Part shown: piece after piece, positions 33,574-45,449 of the stretch
Layout of the letters: the number at the start of each line of letters is the position of its first letter
Numbering within the stretch: position 1 is the stretch's first letter
Origin: Allolobophora icterica
Taxonomy: Eukaryota; Annelida; Clitellata; Crassiclitellata; Lumbricidae
DNA: 64,000 nucleotides
Reading direction: 5' to 3'
Assembly: GCA_963556255.1 (NCBI GenBank)
Contig: OY744605.1
Location: forward strand, 39,181,608-39,245,607
Notes under the pieces: model-generated
The model's input: the letters and a program-made list of their open reading frames with translations, nothing else
The model's database searches: none
Told to the model about the DNA's origin: nothing
Made by a program: the position numbers and the translations under genes

Positions 33574-33953
33574 AGAACAGTTGAAAGATAAGCCCAGTGC
33601 GAGGTATTTAAGTAATTTCGTGAGGCAATTTAACGAGGAAAATTCTGTAATTAAGGGTTATAGATATATACAATGATTTTATATTTTGAGTTAAGGAAAT
33701 GATCACTAGGAGTGATCTTTGAATTAAGTTAGTCAAGAGCTACAGAAGGGCAGCTGTAGGAAATTTAGAGAAAATAAGTAGATGAGAAGTTAGTGGAACT
33801 TGGTGTTGAGATAAACAGACATGAAGTTCAGGAGTTATTTAAAAAATAAGTAGTTGTAGAGGTAAGATGTAGTTAAGGTTAAGATGCAAGGAGAGAATCC
33901 TTGTGGTAAGTGGTCAAGTGAAACCTAACTTTGGTAGTGAGGAAAATTTAAGG

Positions 33954-34540
33954 AAGTTAAACAAGTAAGAAGTTTTCTGGGAGCAGTCAACTATTACAGG
34001 AAATTCATACCAAACTGTGCGATGATAATGAAACCACTCACAGAATTAACCAAGAAAAATGCCAAAGTAATTGTTGAATGGACTAATGAATTGGAGAGTG
34101 CATTCACAGAACTCAAGAAAGTGTTATCAGAAGCACCAATATTAAAACTACCAGACCTAGATAGAGAATTTGTAGTTAGAACAGATGCATCGAATGCAGC
34201 TTTGGGAGGTGTGTTGATGCAAGAATACGATGGAGTGATGCATCCGGTGTCATATGTAAGCAGAAAGTTGAGCGACGCAGAAAAACGATATTCTGTAGAG
34301 GAACGAGAATGTTTAGGAATGATATTCGGGTTGAAGAAATTTAACAGGTATCTTTATGAAAATGTTTCCATTACAAATTCAAACAGATCATTGTAGTTTA
34401 CAATACTTGAAGACAGGTAATGTGAAGAATGATCGTGTGATGAGATGGAATCTGTTATTGCAAAACTACAAGTTTAGGATAAGATACATTAAAGGTAGTG
34501 ATAATGTAGTGGCAGATTACTTAAGTAGAGGACTAGAATA
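33954..34540 (+). pseudogene. Pol remnant: RT thumb and RNase H, unit 2
   Basis: Copy of 28176-28762 with the same frameshift (near 34368) and the same missing domains. No additional lesion seen. Confidence 0.88.
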
Positions 34541-34849
34541 GGCCAATTAGAATAGTCATAAGTAAGATAGTAACGTAAGTTATGAAATGATAGGACAATT
34601 TATCATTTCATATATGATTAGTTAAGAGATTAAAATGTGTGTTGCTTTAAAGTATAAGTTAATAGATTATTAAGTCAAGTTAATATATATTTCACTAGTT
34701 AAAGTTAGACCAGTTGGAACAGTAAATGGTTTACTAGATAACTGATATATGTTAATATAAGTTGTGTAGATAAGAATATTGTGTAGTTAGGTAAGGAGTC
34801 ATAGTTATTTTAAGAAAAAATGTATTATTTCTTTGATTGTGGGGGGTGA

Positions 34850-35984
34850 TGTAATGATCTCCCAAACCACACAATGATTCCCAGCTACACAACATGCTAT
34901 ACGATGTTATAGTGTAGAGAAGAATCTATTTAGATTATTATAATGTAGGATAGTAGAGCTACATAAATGTAACTTAATTAAAATGCCAGCAGCTAAGCCA
35001 GCATTGTAGGGATTAATTAATATTAGATAGAGGGGTTCATCATATCTACGCAAAGGACAGCAGACGATGTGGACTCACCTCATTGGTCAGGACGAACAGC
35101 TGATCAAAACCGTTATGGCGAAGCGGCTGACGACTCGGTAACCAAGCAACCGAGGTGACGTGGCGTGAAGATACGGCAGTTCGATTTTTGATTTCAACTG
35201 AACAAGACGTTCTAGAAATCTTGAGTGGATCGACTTGGTGGATGTTGGACTAAGTCGATGAGAGGGCATCGTTAGTCAATATGATCGGTTTTGCGAAACG
35301 ATCGATGCAGTTGAGTTGATAAGTCGAGACGTTGGACAGCGAGGATCGAATAATTCGAGTGAAACGCTCTCGTAACAAACCGTTGCGAAGCGTGACTTTC
35401 CATCATAGGAAGTCAACATTTGCGAAGCGATCTTGTCAACGGACTTAAGGAGTTATTCCGCGAGTGAAGTGTACGTTACTCTGGAGTAGTAAAGCGCACA
35501 CTCGGGTTGTAACGACGGTCTCTTTGGGAGAGACATCAAGCTACGAGAAGTCACGAGAACGGTGGATAGTCGAGCTTCGACGAGGGAGAAACAAGGCGAT
35601 TTGCGAACGGAGCCGCGAACTCATCAGATGAACAAACGGATGAAAGACAGCTTTTCCACGAGAAACAAACTGTGAGAACATTCCGTGCTAAAGGGTCTTA
35701 CTGGGAGGTAGCATTAGGCAATAAAATCTAGATAGCAAAGATGCTGGCTAGGTAGGGAATAAGGCTAAGTAGACATAAGATAACTAGACATTGAACTGTT
35801 ACATGCTTTAACTTTGATATACATTATATTCATATTCATTTAAATGCATACACAGGCGTTCATTGTTCATTTCCCTAGTCAAATAGATAGGCCTATGCAT
35901 TTCCTTGTCCAGTAGAGACAAGAAGAAGCAAAACTAAAGTAGTCGTGGGTGTATTCATAACACTAAGCACTCTTAGTATAGGGT
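34850..35984 (+). repeat. LTR 3, lacking its last 9 bp
   Basis: Follows the polypurine tract at 34839-34849. It matches LTR 1 and LTR 2 up to TATAGGGT at 35984. The final GGCGCTACA, including the CA that integrase needs, is replaced at once by the 53-bp target duplication. Confidence 0.9.
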
Positions 35985-36037
35985 CTATTGAATGAAATAA
36001 TGCTAAAAAATAACTCTATTCTTCACCAAGAGAGTAG
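35985..36037. repeat. Right copy of the 53-bp target duplication
   Basis: Identical to 23241-23293, followed by GTCATGCTTTTATTAATAAC, which continues the hAT sequence as in the right arm near 17935. Confidence 0.9.
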
Positions 36038-36550
36038 GTCATGCTTTTATTAATAACAGGAGAGAAAATACTGCAGAAATGGAAGAAGGTAGGCCTAGCC
36101 TAACAGCGGCAAGTAGCCTGGGAACAAAGTTTTTCAATTCTAAAATACAAAAAGAACCGTACAAGAAACTCAATGACTCAAGATCATTTGGAAAGCATTA
36201 ATTGTCATGTGAAAAAAGTTTTATGTCAGTTAAGCTCTGAAAAGATTATTGATGACGTGGCAAAAAAGAGCGAACTTTTAAAGAATACTTCAATATATTA
36301 GAATTTCAGTGATATTAGGTTCTAATTCTTTGACGTTTTCCATTTCTTAGCAATTCTAATGCTAAGTATCAGCATAACTTAGTTCTTTTTCAGCTAAGAA
36401 CGTATATAAACTATATGTCAAAGTTTTCTGTATAAGTTAATATTATCTATCGGTTCAGAATTTCACACCCCCTCCCCGGACCCATCCTCTCAGTGGCCTG
36501 CCAAGATAGCTAAATTGCCCGGCCTGCAACTTTCCTCCAGTCCGCCCCTG

Positions 36551-37129
36551 GAATGTATTACTTGAGCAATGGCCAGATTAAATCCACCTCTGGCAAGTTC
36601 TCGCTACCCGTCTGATCTGCCCACCAACAGATATGGCCAGTGTACTAATTTTATAACTGGGTTTACAAGGGAGCGTTATGTTGGAATAGAAATTTAGAAA
36701 CATCTGTCTGGCGTTTCTCATCAGCGCTTCAGAATGCAAATAGACTTAACCAGGACTTGCGCCATTGAACTAACTGACCCGTTGTTTTCGTCTGACAGGG
36801 GAACCATGTTTGTCAGACAAAGTCTACGTATCGTTGGGTGTCGACTAAAATGAGAGCCACATGTTAGAACCGCACCATAACAGACATCACAAGGGATGAC
36901 TCAGACATCAATTAAAATTGAAAGCCAAGGTCGGACGGGGAGAAAGCAGCAGGGGCAGAGACAGAGAGAAAGAAACAGAGACAGAGGACAGAAAGAAATA
37001 GAGACAGAAAGATAGAGACAGAGTGATATAGAATACATTCTTTTAAGGCCTTGTAAACCGGTAACGACCCTCGATGTTATTGCATAAGACACTCCGCACA
37101 CACACACATGTATACACACACACACACCT
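36551..37129. other. Gene-free, with a GACAGA-rich run and a short CA repeat
   Basis: 36950-37025 is purine-rich (GACAGAGAGAAAGAAACAGA type) and 37097-37125 is (CA)n. No gene seen. Confidence 0.5.
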
Positions 37130-37400
37130 CCTGACTTTATATGACCTATTGTCTTGGTTCAACCTCCTGACTTTATTCAGCCTATTGTCTTGGTTCGACC
37201 TCCTGACTTTATTCAGCCTATTGTCTTGGTTCGACCTCCTGACTTTATTGGGCCTATTGTCTTAGTTCGACCTCCTGACTTTATTCGGCCTATTGTCTTG
37301 GTTCGACCTCCTGACTTTATTCGGCCTATTGTCGTCTTTCGACCTCCTGACTTTATTCGGCCTATTGTCGTCTTTCGACCTCCTGACTTTTATTCAGCCT
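37130..37400. repeat. Minisatellite, 36-bp unit, about 7-8 copies
   Basis: The unit is CTCCTGACTTTATTCAGCCT followed by ATTGTCTTGGTTCGAC, with few substitutions. Because 36 is a multiple of three, it gives spurious repetitive open frames. Confidence 0.85.
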
Positions 37401-37408
37401 ACTGGCCT

Positions 37409-37985
37409 CAGAGGCGCGTTTACAGGAAATGGGGCCCTAGGCGCAAACATTTTTGGGGACCTTTCTGAACGTGTAGACTGAGCAGTGGCGGCGATTTTGT
37501 TTGACAGGTTAAGGGACACGGGACACTTTTGAACTGACCTGGTCAAAAAAGAGGTGAAAAAATGTTTTCACCTCTTTTAGTGTTTCTTCAGAATGTGAGG
37601 GGCACAACTGTATGCTGTGTCCTGCAACTGCTGGAGGTGGGGTCTTGTCCCTCTCGATTCCCCCCGGATCGCCGGATCGCCGCCCATGATACTGAAACTC
37701 TGGTGGTGTTTATCCAATCATGTGCAAAAACCCACGAAGTTGAGATTCAAGCCGTTTTTGTGAGTGTTATTGCCCCTGTAATTATTGTATTGTATTGTAT
37801 TGTATATGGGCATTTATAAAGCGCCTCTCGCGGTATATACCATTCAGAGTACTTATAGAAGCTATTTCAAGGAATGTGAAGTTATTTGGTTTGATGGTAT
37901 ATTTTATAATTAAAAAATCTTCATTCGTTTGAGGCCCTCCGAGATTTGGGGGCCATAGGCGCGCCTACGTGTAAACGCGCCTCTG
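37409..37985. mobile_element. hAT MITE, 577 bp, duplication ACTGGCCT/ACTGGCGT
   Basis: The termini CAGAGGCGCGTTTAC and its complement are exact. The 8-bp flanks (37401-37408, 37986-37993) differ at one base. The inner sequence 37480-37690 is homologous to 38975-39190, so two related elements lie close together. Confidence 0.8.
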
Positions 37986-38410
37986 ACTGGCGTACACTGT
38001 CCTATCGGTCGATCAGACTCGTTGCGAATGGTTAACCATCCTGTAAGAATAGCTAAAAATGCGCTTGACTAACATTTGAGAAATTTTGGCTTGTAGTGGC
38101 TGAAATTCAGGATCTAAAATTACAAAAAAGGTATGCGGGTGAAAGGGTGCGATGCATCCAAAATCTCAATTCCGATTAAAGGTGTACGTACGGGTGAGGC
38201 CTAAGTTTAAGGTTAAGTCTGGGCGGCATTTCAGTTGAATATATAGGCCTATGACTTTGACTGAGTGAACATTATAATTGAGACCAAAATACCTGCTCTG
38301 TACTCAAACTGCAACACTCCTTCGAGCTACAAAATGCCCTTGGACAGACGGACACACGGATAAGAACTGACGGATAGACAAAGACCGGAGAGAAGCAAGA
38401 CAGGAGCATG

Positions 38411-39300
38411 GGCGGCGATCCCGGGGGGCGGCCGACGGGGACAAGACCCCACCTTTAACAGTGGGGGTGGACAGGGCCGGATTAACCACGGTGCTGATTG
38501 TGCTGCAGCACAGGGCCCCCAAATTGTAAAAGTAAAAAAAATAAAGGATTAAGGAAAGAAACAGTGCAAAGTGTTGACTTTGACGACATAATAAACGACT
38601 TCGCCAAACAAAAAACTCGCAGAAGAGACTTGTAGGAAACGAATGTGAGTACGTAGTAGCCTATGATACATTCATTGTAGTCTATACACTAGCACTTTGG
38701 CACAGTAAGGTAGTAATGGTTTACATGTATACAGAATATTGTTCTTTGACAGACTATGTTCTTTCCATGTCAGTGCGTGAGTCGTGATCTCGTGACAATT
38801 GTCCTATCTACTTCTTATGTGCTGTAAAGTAGGCCTATAACAAGTTATGTGTCGGGTTATTGTATGTCTGCCTTGCTTCTTAAAATTGTAAGGGGCCCCG
38901 TCATTCGATCAGCACAGGGCCCCCAAAAATGTAGATTCGGGCCTGGGGGTGGACACAGTATACGCTTGTCCCCCCACAGTGGCGGTGATCTTGTTTGACA
39001 GGTCGGGGACACGGGACACTTTTGAACTGATCTGGTCAAAAAGAAGGTGAATAATTTTTTCGCGCTCACGTGCGAAAAACTTGTGTTGACCTTTCTAGTG
39101 TTTCTTCAAAATTTGGGGGACAACTGCATAGCGTGTCCTCCACTGTTAAAGGTGGGGTCTTGTCCCCCTCGGCCCCGGGATCACCGCCTCTGGCCCCCAA
39201 ATTTTGCAGAAACACCAGAAGAGATCAAGAAACTTTGTTCACCTCTTTTTTGACCAGATCAGTTCAAAAGTTTCCTTTGTCTACCCACCTGTCAAACAAG
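38411..39300. repeat. Foldback repeat interrupted by a MITE
   Basis: GGGGACAAGACCCCACCTTT at 38440-38459 is the complement of the stretch near 39151-39170. TTGAACTGATCTGGTCAAAA near 39023 is mirrored near 39246-39266. The unit has been opened by the MITE at 38472-38945. No coding sense. Confidence 0.5.
38472..38945. mobile_element. hAT MITE, 474 bp, target duplication GGGGTGGA
   Basis: Begins CAGGGCCGGATTAACC and ends ATTCGGGCCTG. GGGGTGGA is exact on both sides (38464-38471, 38946-38953). Confidence 0.85.
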
Positions 39301-39399
39301 ATCTCCGCAAGTGGATAGGAGACATATGACACGCACAATGGGGATAGATCGAGGCCGACAAAGCTAGATAAAAGCAGTGTAAGAGAAAGCAAGTGGCGT

Positions 39400-39412
39400 A
39401 TACATATATAGC
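39400..39412 (+). promoter_or_regulatory. Possible TATA box of the protease gene
   Basis: TACATATATAGCC lies ~200 bp upstream of the protease start codon, with no other candidate between. This would place a transcription start near 39435. Position is the only evidence. Confidence 0.3.
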
Positions 39413-39608
39413 CACCTGATTGTTTCTCATTGCATGTGCAGTTGAAACGAAGAGAACTGAACAGCTGCTGTGCATCAGATAAACCGATAAACGTCCTTCA
39501 ACGTCCGTTTCTTCGCCTGTCTATAAAGCAAAAGGGGAAAAAATTCAGTTCAAACGGCTGTCCAGAAGCGGTTGCAGTAAATTCATACGCAAAACAGGAA
39601 TTCTGGCA

Positions 39609-39657
39609 ATGTTTGAAATTCTCTGTATTTCGGCTTTCTTCTTTGCCTTCGTGTCCG
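39609..39657 (+). CDS. Secreted serine protease, exon 1 (signal peptide)
   Basis: MFEILCISAFFFAFVS is a clear signal peptide: a hydrophobic core of Ile/Phe/Ala, then Ser/Gly for cleavage. The exon ends after one base of a Gly codon at a good donor (G|GTAAGA), phase 1. Joining to exon 2 restores Gly and continues QATCGVKP, a natural secretion boundary. The join was made by hand from phases and splice sites; the 5.8 kb intron is filled with hAT elements and microsatellites. The gene encodes a chymotrypsin-fold (S1) zymogen, spanning at least 39609-48230. Confidence 0.7.
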
Positions 39658-39862
39658 GTAAGAAAAATGTACAACTAGAAGCTTAGCAGGATCGAAGTTC
39701 TGTTTCGTAGGGCCTATTATTTTGAACACGTGTCTACGGATTGAGTGACTTCATGATAGACTAAACTAGTAGGCCTAGGCTATATCCAAAGTCTATCCGT
39801 TACGCCTTTTCGTGCCTTTAAAACATATTCGTTTCAAATATGAGATATGTGCTGCATATTTT

Positions 39863-39865
<3 letters not shown>

Positions 39866-39935
<70 letters not shown>
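39866..39935. repeat. (AAT)n microsatellite, continuing at 40881-40954 beyond a hAT insertion
   Basis: About 23 units here and about 25 units on the other side of the element at 39936-40880. Originally a single array, it was split by the insertion. Confidence 0.9.
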
Positions 39936-39937
<2 letters not shown>

Positions 39938-40877
39938 GTCTTGTTGTCAAGACCTTAAACCTCAAGACCAAGACCAAGACCAAGACCTTGAACCTCGAGA
40001 CCAAGACTAAGACCAAGACCTTGAACCTCGAGACCAAGACCAAGACCAAGACCTTGAACCTCGAGACCAAGACCAAGACCAAGACTTTGAACCTCAAGAC
40101 CAAGACCGAGACCCAAAAAATTCCATTCAGGCCAAGACTTCTTTTCCTTACACAAAAAAATGTGGAGTCGATATTTTAATGAAAACGTGAGTCGTTTATT
40201 TTATTCAAGCAAATGAACTTTAAATGCAGACTGCAGAGAATTCCGAATTCGCATTTAGAAAAGTCCTTCATGCAAACTGTTTTCCAAATGCCTTTTGTAT
40301 TTAAAAAAAACAATTCGCTCAGAATTTTCTGACCAAGACCCTTGTGAGCCTCATAAAAATTCAGCCACGTGAAAAAAATATTTTTCATAGCTACGTACTG
40401 AAGTCGCTGGCACACAAAATAACTTTTCAAGCACTGGATGTAAATGCACAAATCGTGAGCCTTTTGATATCCTCCCATGGTTTAGCAGACCGTCTGGCTT
40501 CAGAAACAAGTCTCGGCAGGGCTTCCATATACAGCGTAACTTAGTTGCTGCTGCCGCTGGGTTTTCCTGACCAACAAGACTTGAATCCGTCCGTAGGTAT
40601 TTGTTGTAGGTTATGATGCAAACAGCTTTGATGAGTTTTTCAATTCTTGAGTTTTGTTAAATGACTGTTCATATTGACAGCCGGTCTTGGTCTTGATCTT
40701 GCGAGACCAAGACCAAGACTTTGAACCTCAAGACCAAGACCAAGACCAAGACCTTGAACCTCAAGACCAAGACCAAGACCAAGACCTTTAACCTCGAGAC
40801 CAAGACCAAGACCAAGACTTTTAAAAACGAACTCGAGCGCACTCGAGACCAAGACCTCGGTCTCGAGGACAACAAGT

Positions 40878-40880
<3 letters not shown>
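39936..40880. mobile_element. hAT element with GACCAA-array subterminal repeats, 945 bp
   Basis: Ends are CAGTCTTGTTGTC and the complement of CAGACTTGTTGTC, flanked by AATAATAA of the host microsatellite. Both subterminal regions (~39955-40130 and ~40680-40860) are arrays of GACCAA hexamers with interspersed CTTGAACCTC. On the minus strand, about 40300-40475, a decayed transposase C-terminus can be read (HPVLEKLFCVPA, VAEFL), the hAT dimerisation region. Same family as 50553-51438. Confidence 0.8.
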
Positions 40881-40957
<77 letters not shown>

Positions 40958-41095
40958 CTGACCAGGACGGCCACTCCAGAGTCAACATCATTAATTAGTA
41001 TCTTGCACCTGAGGGATCATATATGGGTGATTATCCGAAATGTTACAAATTTCGTCTCCGAAAAACAAAAAAAAATTTTCCCCAAAGTTGGTTGA

Positions 41096-42884
41096 CAGTG
41101 GCGGCGCGTGGATTTTTCAAAGGTGGTGCGAAGCATCAGTGTGCCGTCCCCCCACCCTGTAAGGCGGCAGGCCTGTCCAGTAGTCAAGTGAAATTTTGTA
41201 CTAGTTGTTTATGATAGTGATTAGTAGTAGCCTTAGCCATTAGTAGCCTAGTATAGAGCACAGTAGCAGATGATGCAGATCCGCTATAGGCCTACTAGTG
41301 TCACTGTGTACTGCGCACTTAAAGTACCGGGGTACTTTTAGCATTAGCAAATCAAATCAGAAGGGTTTTCGAGAGAATAGTTAAAAGGAGGTCCGAGTCC
41401 GGTGTCCAGAATGCCAGATCAAATCAGAGTGGGTCTCCAAAAAGTAGTTCAAAAGAGATCCGAATCCGATTTCCAGGGGTCCAGATCAAGAGAAGAGGCA
41501 GCTAGAGCAGCTGTCAAGGCGGGTGTCGTTTAGGGCGAGAATAATTGAAAGGAGGAGGATCAGATAAGTCAGGGTAGTACTTGAAAAGGCGAGAATTTAG
41601 TTTTGAGTGGAAAGCCAGATGGTGATAGAGGAACATGAGGAGGAGGATGAAGGACGGGTTGTAATGATGATGGAGAAACTGAGAAGCATATAGGCGTGGT
41701 GCTGTGTTGAATATGGCTCGGTTGGAAAACTTGAGATGATCGTGTGGAGCGGGTAACCTGAATGGTGAAGAGATCACTGAGGTAGGCCCCTACTTACTAC
41801 TTGGGCCGGGAATATTGCATGGAGTTGTACTTTAGTGTAATATAATGAAGTGGATTCGCGCTGGAATTTTTGACCAATGGAGTGATTTGAGGATGGGAGT
41901 GATATGATGATGTTTGGGCGTTCTAGTGTTCTGAAGTGAGATTTGGATAAATTACCAACGCTTGATTTGGGTGGATTCAAGGCTGAGGAACAGGGAATTG
42001 CAGTGATCAAGCTTTGAATGAACAATAGAGGTGGGAATGGTGGAGGCAGTTTTTAAGGTCGAGCATGGGCCGGATGCGTCGGAGGTCACGAATATGCACG
42101 AAACAGCTGAGAGTGCGGGAGGTTAGAGTTGGGGCTAGAGAAGGAGAGGTGTGTATCAAAAGTAATACCACATTATCACTATAATCAAGAGCAATTATTA
42201 TTTCTAGAAACTAGAGGCGTAGCTAGGGGTACAGAGGGTACATGTGTTACATGTGTCCCCGGGCGCCAAGGGAATGGGAGCCAAAATGAGGGTTAAGATA
42301 AATAATTTTAGTTTTAATTTTGATGCAGTTTTAATTAATTTATCCTAAATAAATTTATCAGCTTTAATTTTGGTGCCTCAGATATATCCAGTTACATCCA
42401 CATTACTTACAAACCAGTTCTCATACACGATTTTGGCGCCCCATTGAGCACTAAGGGGCAACATGCATGTATTATCAGTATTTTTCATAATTTATTTCAT
42501 TAAAATTAAAATTGCCTTTCGATTAGTTGGAAAATGCGAAATAGTAAAATGGGGGGAACGCGGCGCCAAATTCATATTTCGACCTCGGGCTCAAAATATC
42601 CTAGCTAAACCGCTGCTAGAAACTAGGCTTAAAATGATTTAAAATCAATTTAAAACTAAGAAATGTATTAAAGCTCGCATGAACAGTGAAGATTTACAGT
42701 TCACTGAATTATGATATTAAAGTTTCAGTGAAATTTCTAGCAACGAATTACGTAATAACTCCAAATGAAATACTACGGTTACCACAGGAAGCATCGAAAA
42801 AATATTCCAGGTAGTCAAAGTGCTTCCCCCTCAAGTGGCCGCCCGGTGCGACCGCACCCCTTGCACACCCCACGCGCGCCACTG
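41096..42884. mobile_element. hAT non-autonomous element, 1789 bp, target duplication TTGGTTGA
   Basis: Ends CAGTGGCGGCGCGTGG and the complement of CAGTGGCGCGCGTGGG; TTGGTTGA is exact at 41088-41095 and 42885-42892. Its interior has an interspersed-repeat sequence (~41340-42160) that resembles 49560-50200, and a nested MITE. Confidence 0.85.
42212..42615. mobile_element. Nested hAT MITE, 404 bp, target duplication CTAGAAAC
   Basis: Ends TAGAGGCGTAGCTAGG and the complement of CAGCGGTTTAGCTAGG; CTAGAAAC is exact on both sides (42204-42211, 42616-42623). Inserted into the 41096-42884 element. Confidence 0.82.
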
Positions 42885-44251
42885 TTGGTTGAAAGTGTTT
42901 TTTAGTCATGTACATAGTTAAACTGAACTAATTTGAAAGAAATCCAATATACTTCAAATCCTAAGTTATTTTTTTCAGAATTTATAAAGTCAAAACTCCT
43001 CTTTTTTCATTTTCAGTCCGCCCTTTTTGTGTAATCATATTTAATCACAGGGACCTGAAATATTCCTCTGGTGCTTATAAAATGGCAATTTCCTAGAAGT
43101 AGATGATACCAGCATTAAGTAGGAATACAACAGGCCTTTCCTTCACATAATATATTAGTCTGGTGTCAAGAAATTAAGACATTTTTCGAAATTATTCAAA
43201 AAAAGAAATATTATTTTCAGCTGCAGAATAAAATCTGCGCAGCATTAGCTATAACTGTATGTTATATGCATTAGATACACGTTGAACAACATTTTAAGAG
43301 TTGCTAGTAAATTCTAATTTCTTGCAATTTTTTTATATCAAATAATTCACAAAAATACATGTAATTCACTCTTAGCAATGCGTCATTACCATCCGTGACA
43401 AGATGCGACTGTCATGAGAAAATAGCAGAAATCTGATGTATACGGATGGTAATGATGAAAAACAACCGCTGGATGGTAATGACAAAATGATGAAACTTAT
43501 GACAGCTGTCAAATATTTTCACTTGAATTACTCTATCAGATAAGTAATTTAAATCAGTTCAACAAAAGCGGTAAATAAAATAAGTTATCAATGTTGTAAT
43601 CTACCTAAACCAGGAAATACAACACGAGATGGTAATGAAACAGAAATTTACTTTTCTTGTAATTTGGAACACACAAACTTAAATTAAAAATGAAACATTA
43701 TGAATTTCAACACAAATCTGTGTGATTCTAGTAATAGTTGACAATATCTTGTTCCTGGTGTTTTTCTTTTAGTAAGTAAGCACGTTCTCTAAAAGTTATA
43801 GGCTTCCCAAAAATTGAGATGGCTATGATGCTTATTTCTATGTACAAGTAAAAATAGGCCCAAAAAGAAATAAATGTTACGAAAATGAGTCTAAATGTTT
43901 AATTATTGCATATGCTAGCTACTGTTTAATCAAAATTATATACCTTTGTTACAGGTTGTAATGGAATAAATTTGCGTAAAAGCTTAATTTAATGCATTGT
44001 ACACCGTCTCAGACAGAGGATGGTAGTGATATCTTGTATACATTTAGTAATTCATTTCTAAATTTCCAAAATCTAGCAGCTAAAACAATGATGGGAAATG
44101 TTAATCTGCTCATTCTTTGAAGGATATATGCCAAAAACATTTGAAGAAATTATCGAAAAAACTCAAAAAACCAGCATGGGACATCAATTCTGCACTTTTC
44201 GGATAATGACCCATATACCTCGGGTAAAAAATAATAATAGCAACAACGATC

Positions 44252-44252
<1 letters not shown>

Positions 44253-44300
<48 letters not shown>

Positions 44301-44326
44301 CAGTAGTGGTAGTAGTAGTAGTAGTG

Positions 44327-44387
<61 letters not shown>

Positions 44388-44395
44388 TAGTAGTG

Positions 44396-44441
<46 letters not shown>

Positions 44442-44500
44442 CAGTAGTGGTAGTAGTAATAGTAGTAGTAGCAGTGTAGTGGGAGTGGGAGTGGTAGTAG
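44253..44500. repeat. (AGT)n microsatellite, ~245 bp, interrupted
   Basis: Mostly AGT with GGT, AGC and AAT variants. It produces poly-Ser, poly-Thr and poly-Tyr frames that are not genes. Confidence 0.95.
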
Positions 44501-44544
44501 TAGTAATAGCGATTCAATACAGCATCGTTGCTGGCAGTTTCTGA

Positions 44545-45090
44545 CCAAGTACAACGTTTCGTCAGGTTTTCACCTAAGCCAATTCTGGGTTTGCCGAGGA
44601 CGAAGCACTTCTCTCAACCAAGGCCAAGTGGTGTCTAAAATCGATTGCACCTATTGACCATGACCTTGCTGCCCTCAAGAATTCAGATGGTGCAACTGTC
44701 ACACCCTGGCAAGCAGGCAGGACTCTCGCCTGGAATGTGACTGTTGTAGCCACCCTGATGAATCGCATGTAACTCATACCGCTGGTACTGCAGGTGGAGC
44801 AGCGGCCGAAAGTAACCAAGCATGAAAGCCTGCCAGTCTCTTACTCTTAGCAGTTCATCTCTCTGGCCTTTGATACATTTGGCCCTTTCAATCACCAGGA
44901 ATTAGAGTTCTTGGGCAGCCATTTGAACAAGGTTTCTGGACAGATTCAAACACAGAGACTTTCTGTACGAACGTGTTGCTACAACAATTCAACGTTTCCA
45001 AGCGATTGCTTTCCGGGGGTAGGCCTACATTTGAGGAGCCAGACATCGAAGACCACCCATCACAAAGACGCATTCTCAATCGCATAGCAG
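44545..45090 (+). pseudogene. Decayed transposon-protein fragment
   Basis: Interrupted reading frames give EALLSTKAKWCL...KNSDGATVTPWQAGRTLAWNVTVVATL and then LAFDTFGPFNHQELEFL. The second pattern (x-FETFGPx-N-x2-x2-FL, followed by an RLS-x-R-x-Q stretch) recurs in repeat-associated proteins of many marine invertebrates, which I take to be retroelement-derived. Several stops; not functional. Confidence 0.45.
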
Positions 45091-45225
45091 AGTTTTCTAC
45101 ACCATCTCGATCTTATCATTTGCATTAATAGCAAAAACAAAAGAAATAATAGTAATAATAAGTTTCATCATCGTCGTAGTCATTGTCCTGGTCTTAGTAA
45201 TTTTCATCATGATCACCATCAACGC

Positions 45226-45376
<151 letters not shown>

Positions 45377-45449
45377 GTCGTTGTCATGTCATCGTCATTA
45401 TCGTCATTATCGTCGTCGTCGTTGTCACCGTATACTGATGACGTCATAG

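Larger units (their letters stand above)
23294..35984 (+). mobile_element. Tandem dimer of a Ty3/Gypsy-like LTR retrotransposon (LTR-int-LTR-int-LTR)
   Basis: Two complete units of 5778 bp sharing the middle LTR. The units are nearly identical; in the coding part I see one amino-acid change (FANS versus FANG). Each internal part has a primer-site region, a 989-codon gag-protease frame, a decayed pol remnant, and a polypurine tract GTGGGGGGTGA just before the next LTR. Reverse-transcriptase palm, most of RNase H and all of integrase are missing, so mobilisation would need a partner element. Confidence 0.92.
21507..36550. mobile_element. hAT element with both termini, split by the LTR dimer
   Basis: Starts CAGGGGCGGACTGGCCC and ends with the complement of CAGGGGCGGACTGGAGG. 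Without the LTR insertion (and one copy of its 53-bp duplication) it is ~2.3 kb. GAATG borders both ends (21502-21506, 36551-36555), shorter than the 8 bp expected for hAT, so the duplication is uncertain. A transposase C-terminal remnant lies at about 36112-36290 (+). No intact transposase. Confidence 0.65.
41005..44228. mobile_element. Possible DNA element with degenerate terminal inverted repeats
   Basis: ACCTGAGGGATCATATATGG at the left matches, after a 5-bp indel, the complement of the right end (ACCCGAGGTATATGGGTCAT). Both continue ATTATCCGAAA. The interior is AT-rich and non-coding and contains the two hAT insertions listed separately; 42893-44190 holds nothing else recognisable. No target duplication identified. 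Confidence 0.4.

Noticed and set aside
37130..37400. 36-bp direct repeats as a CRISPR-like array
   Set aside because: Units are head-to-tail without unique spacers, in an animal genome; a plain minisatellite.
39847..40179. Repetitive frames (poly-Asn, poly-Leu, KTKT) over AAT and GACCAA repeats
   Set aside because: Products of microsatellite and hexamer arrays of a hAT element; open because the repeat units lack stop codons.
44110..44554. Poly-Ser, poly-Thr and poly-Tyr frames
   Set aside because: All come from the (AGT)n microsatellite read in different frames.
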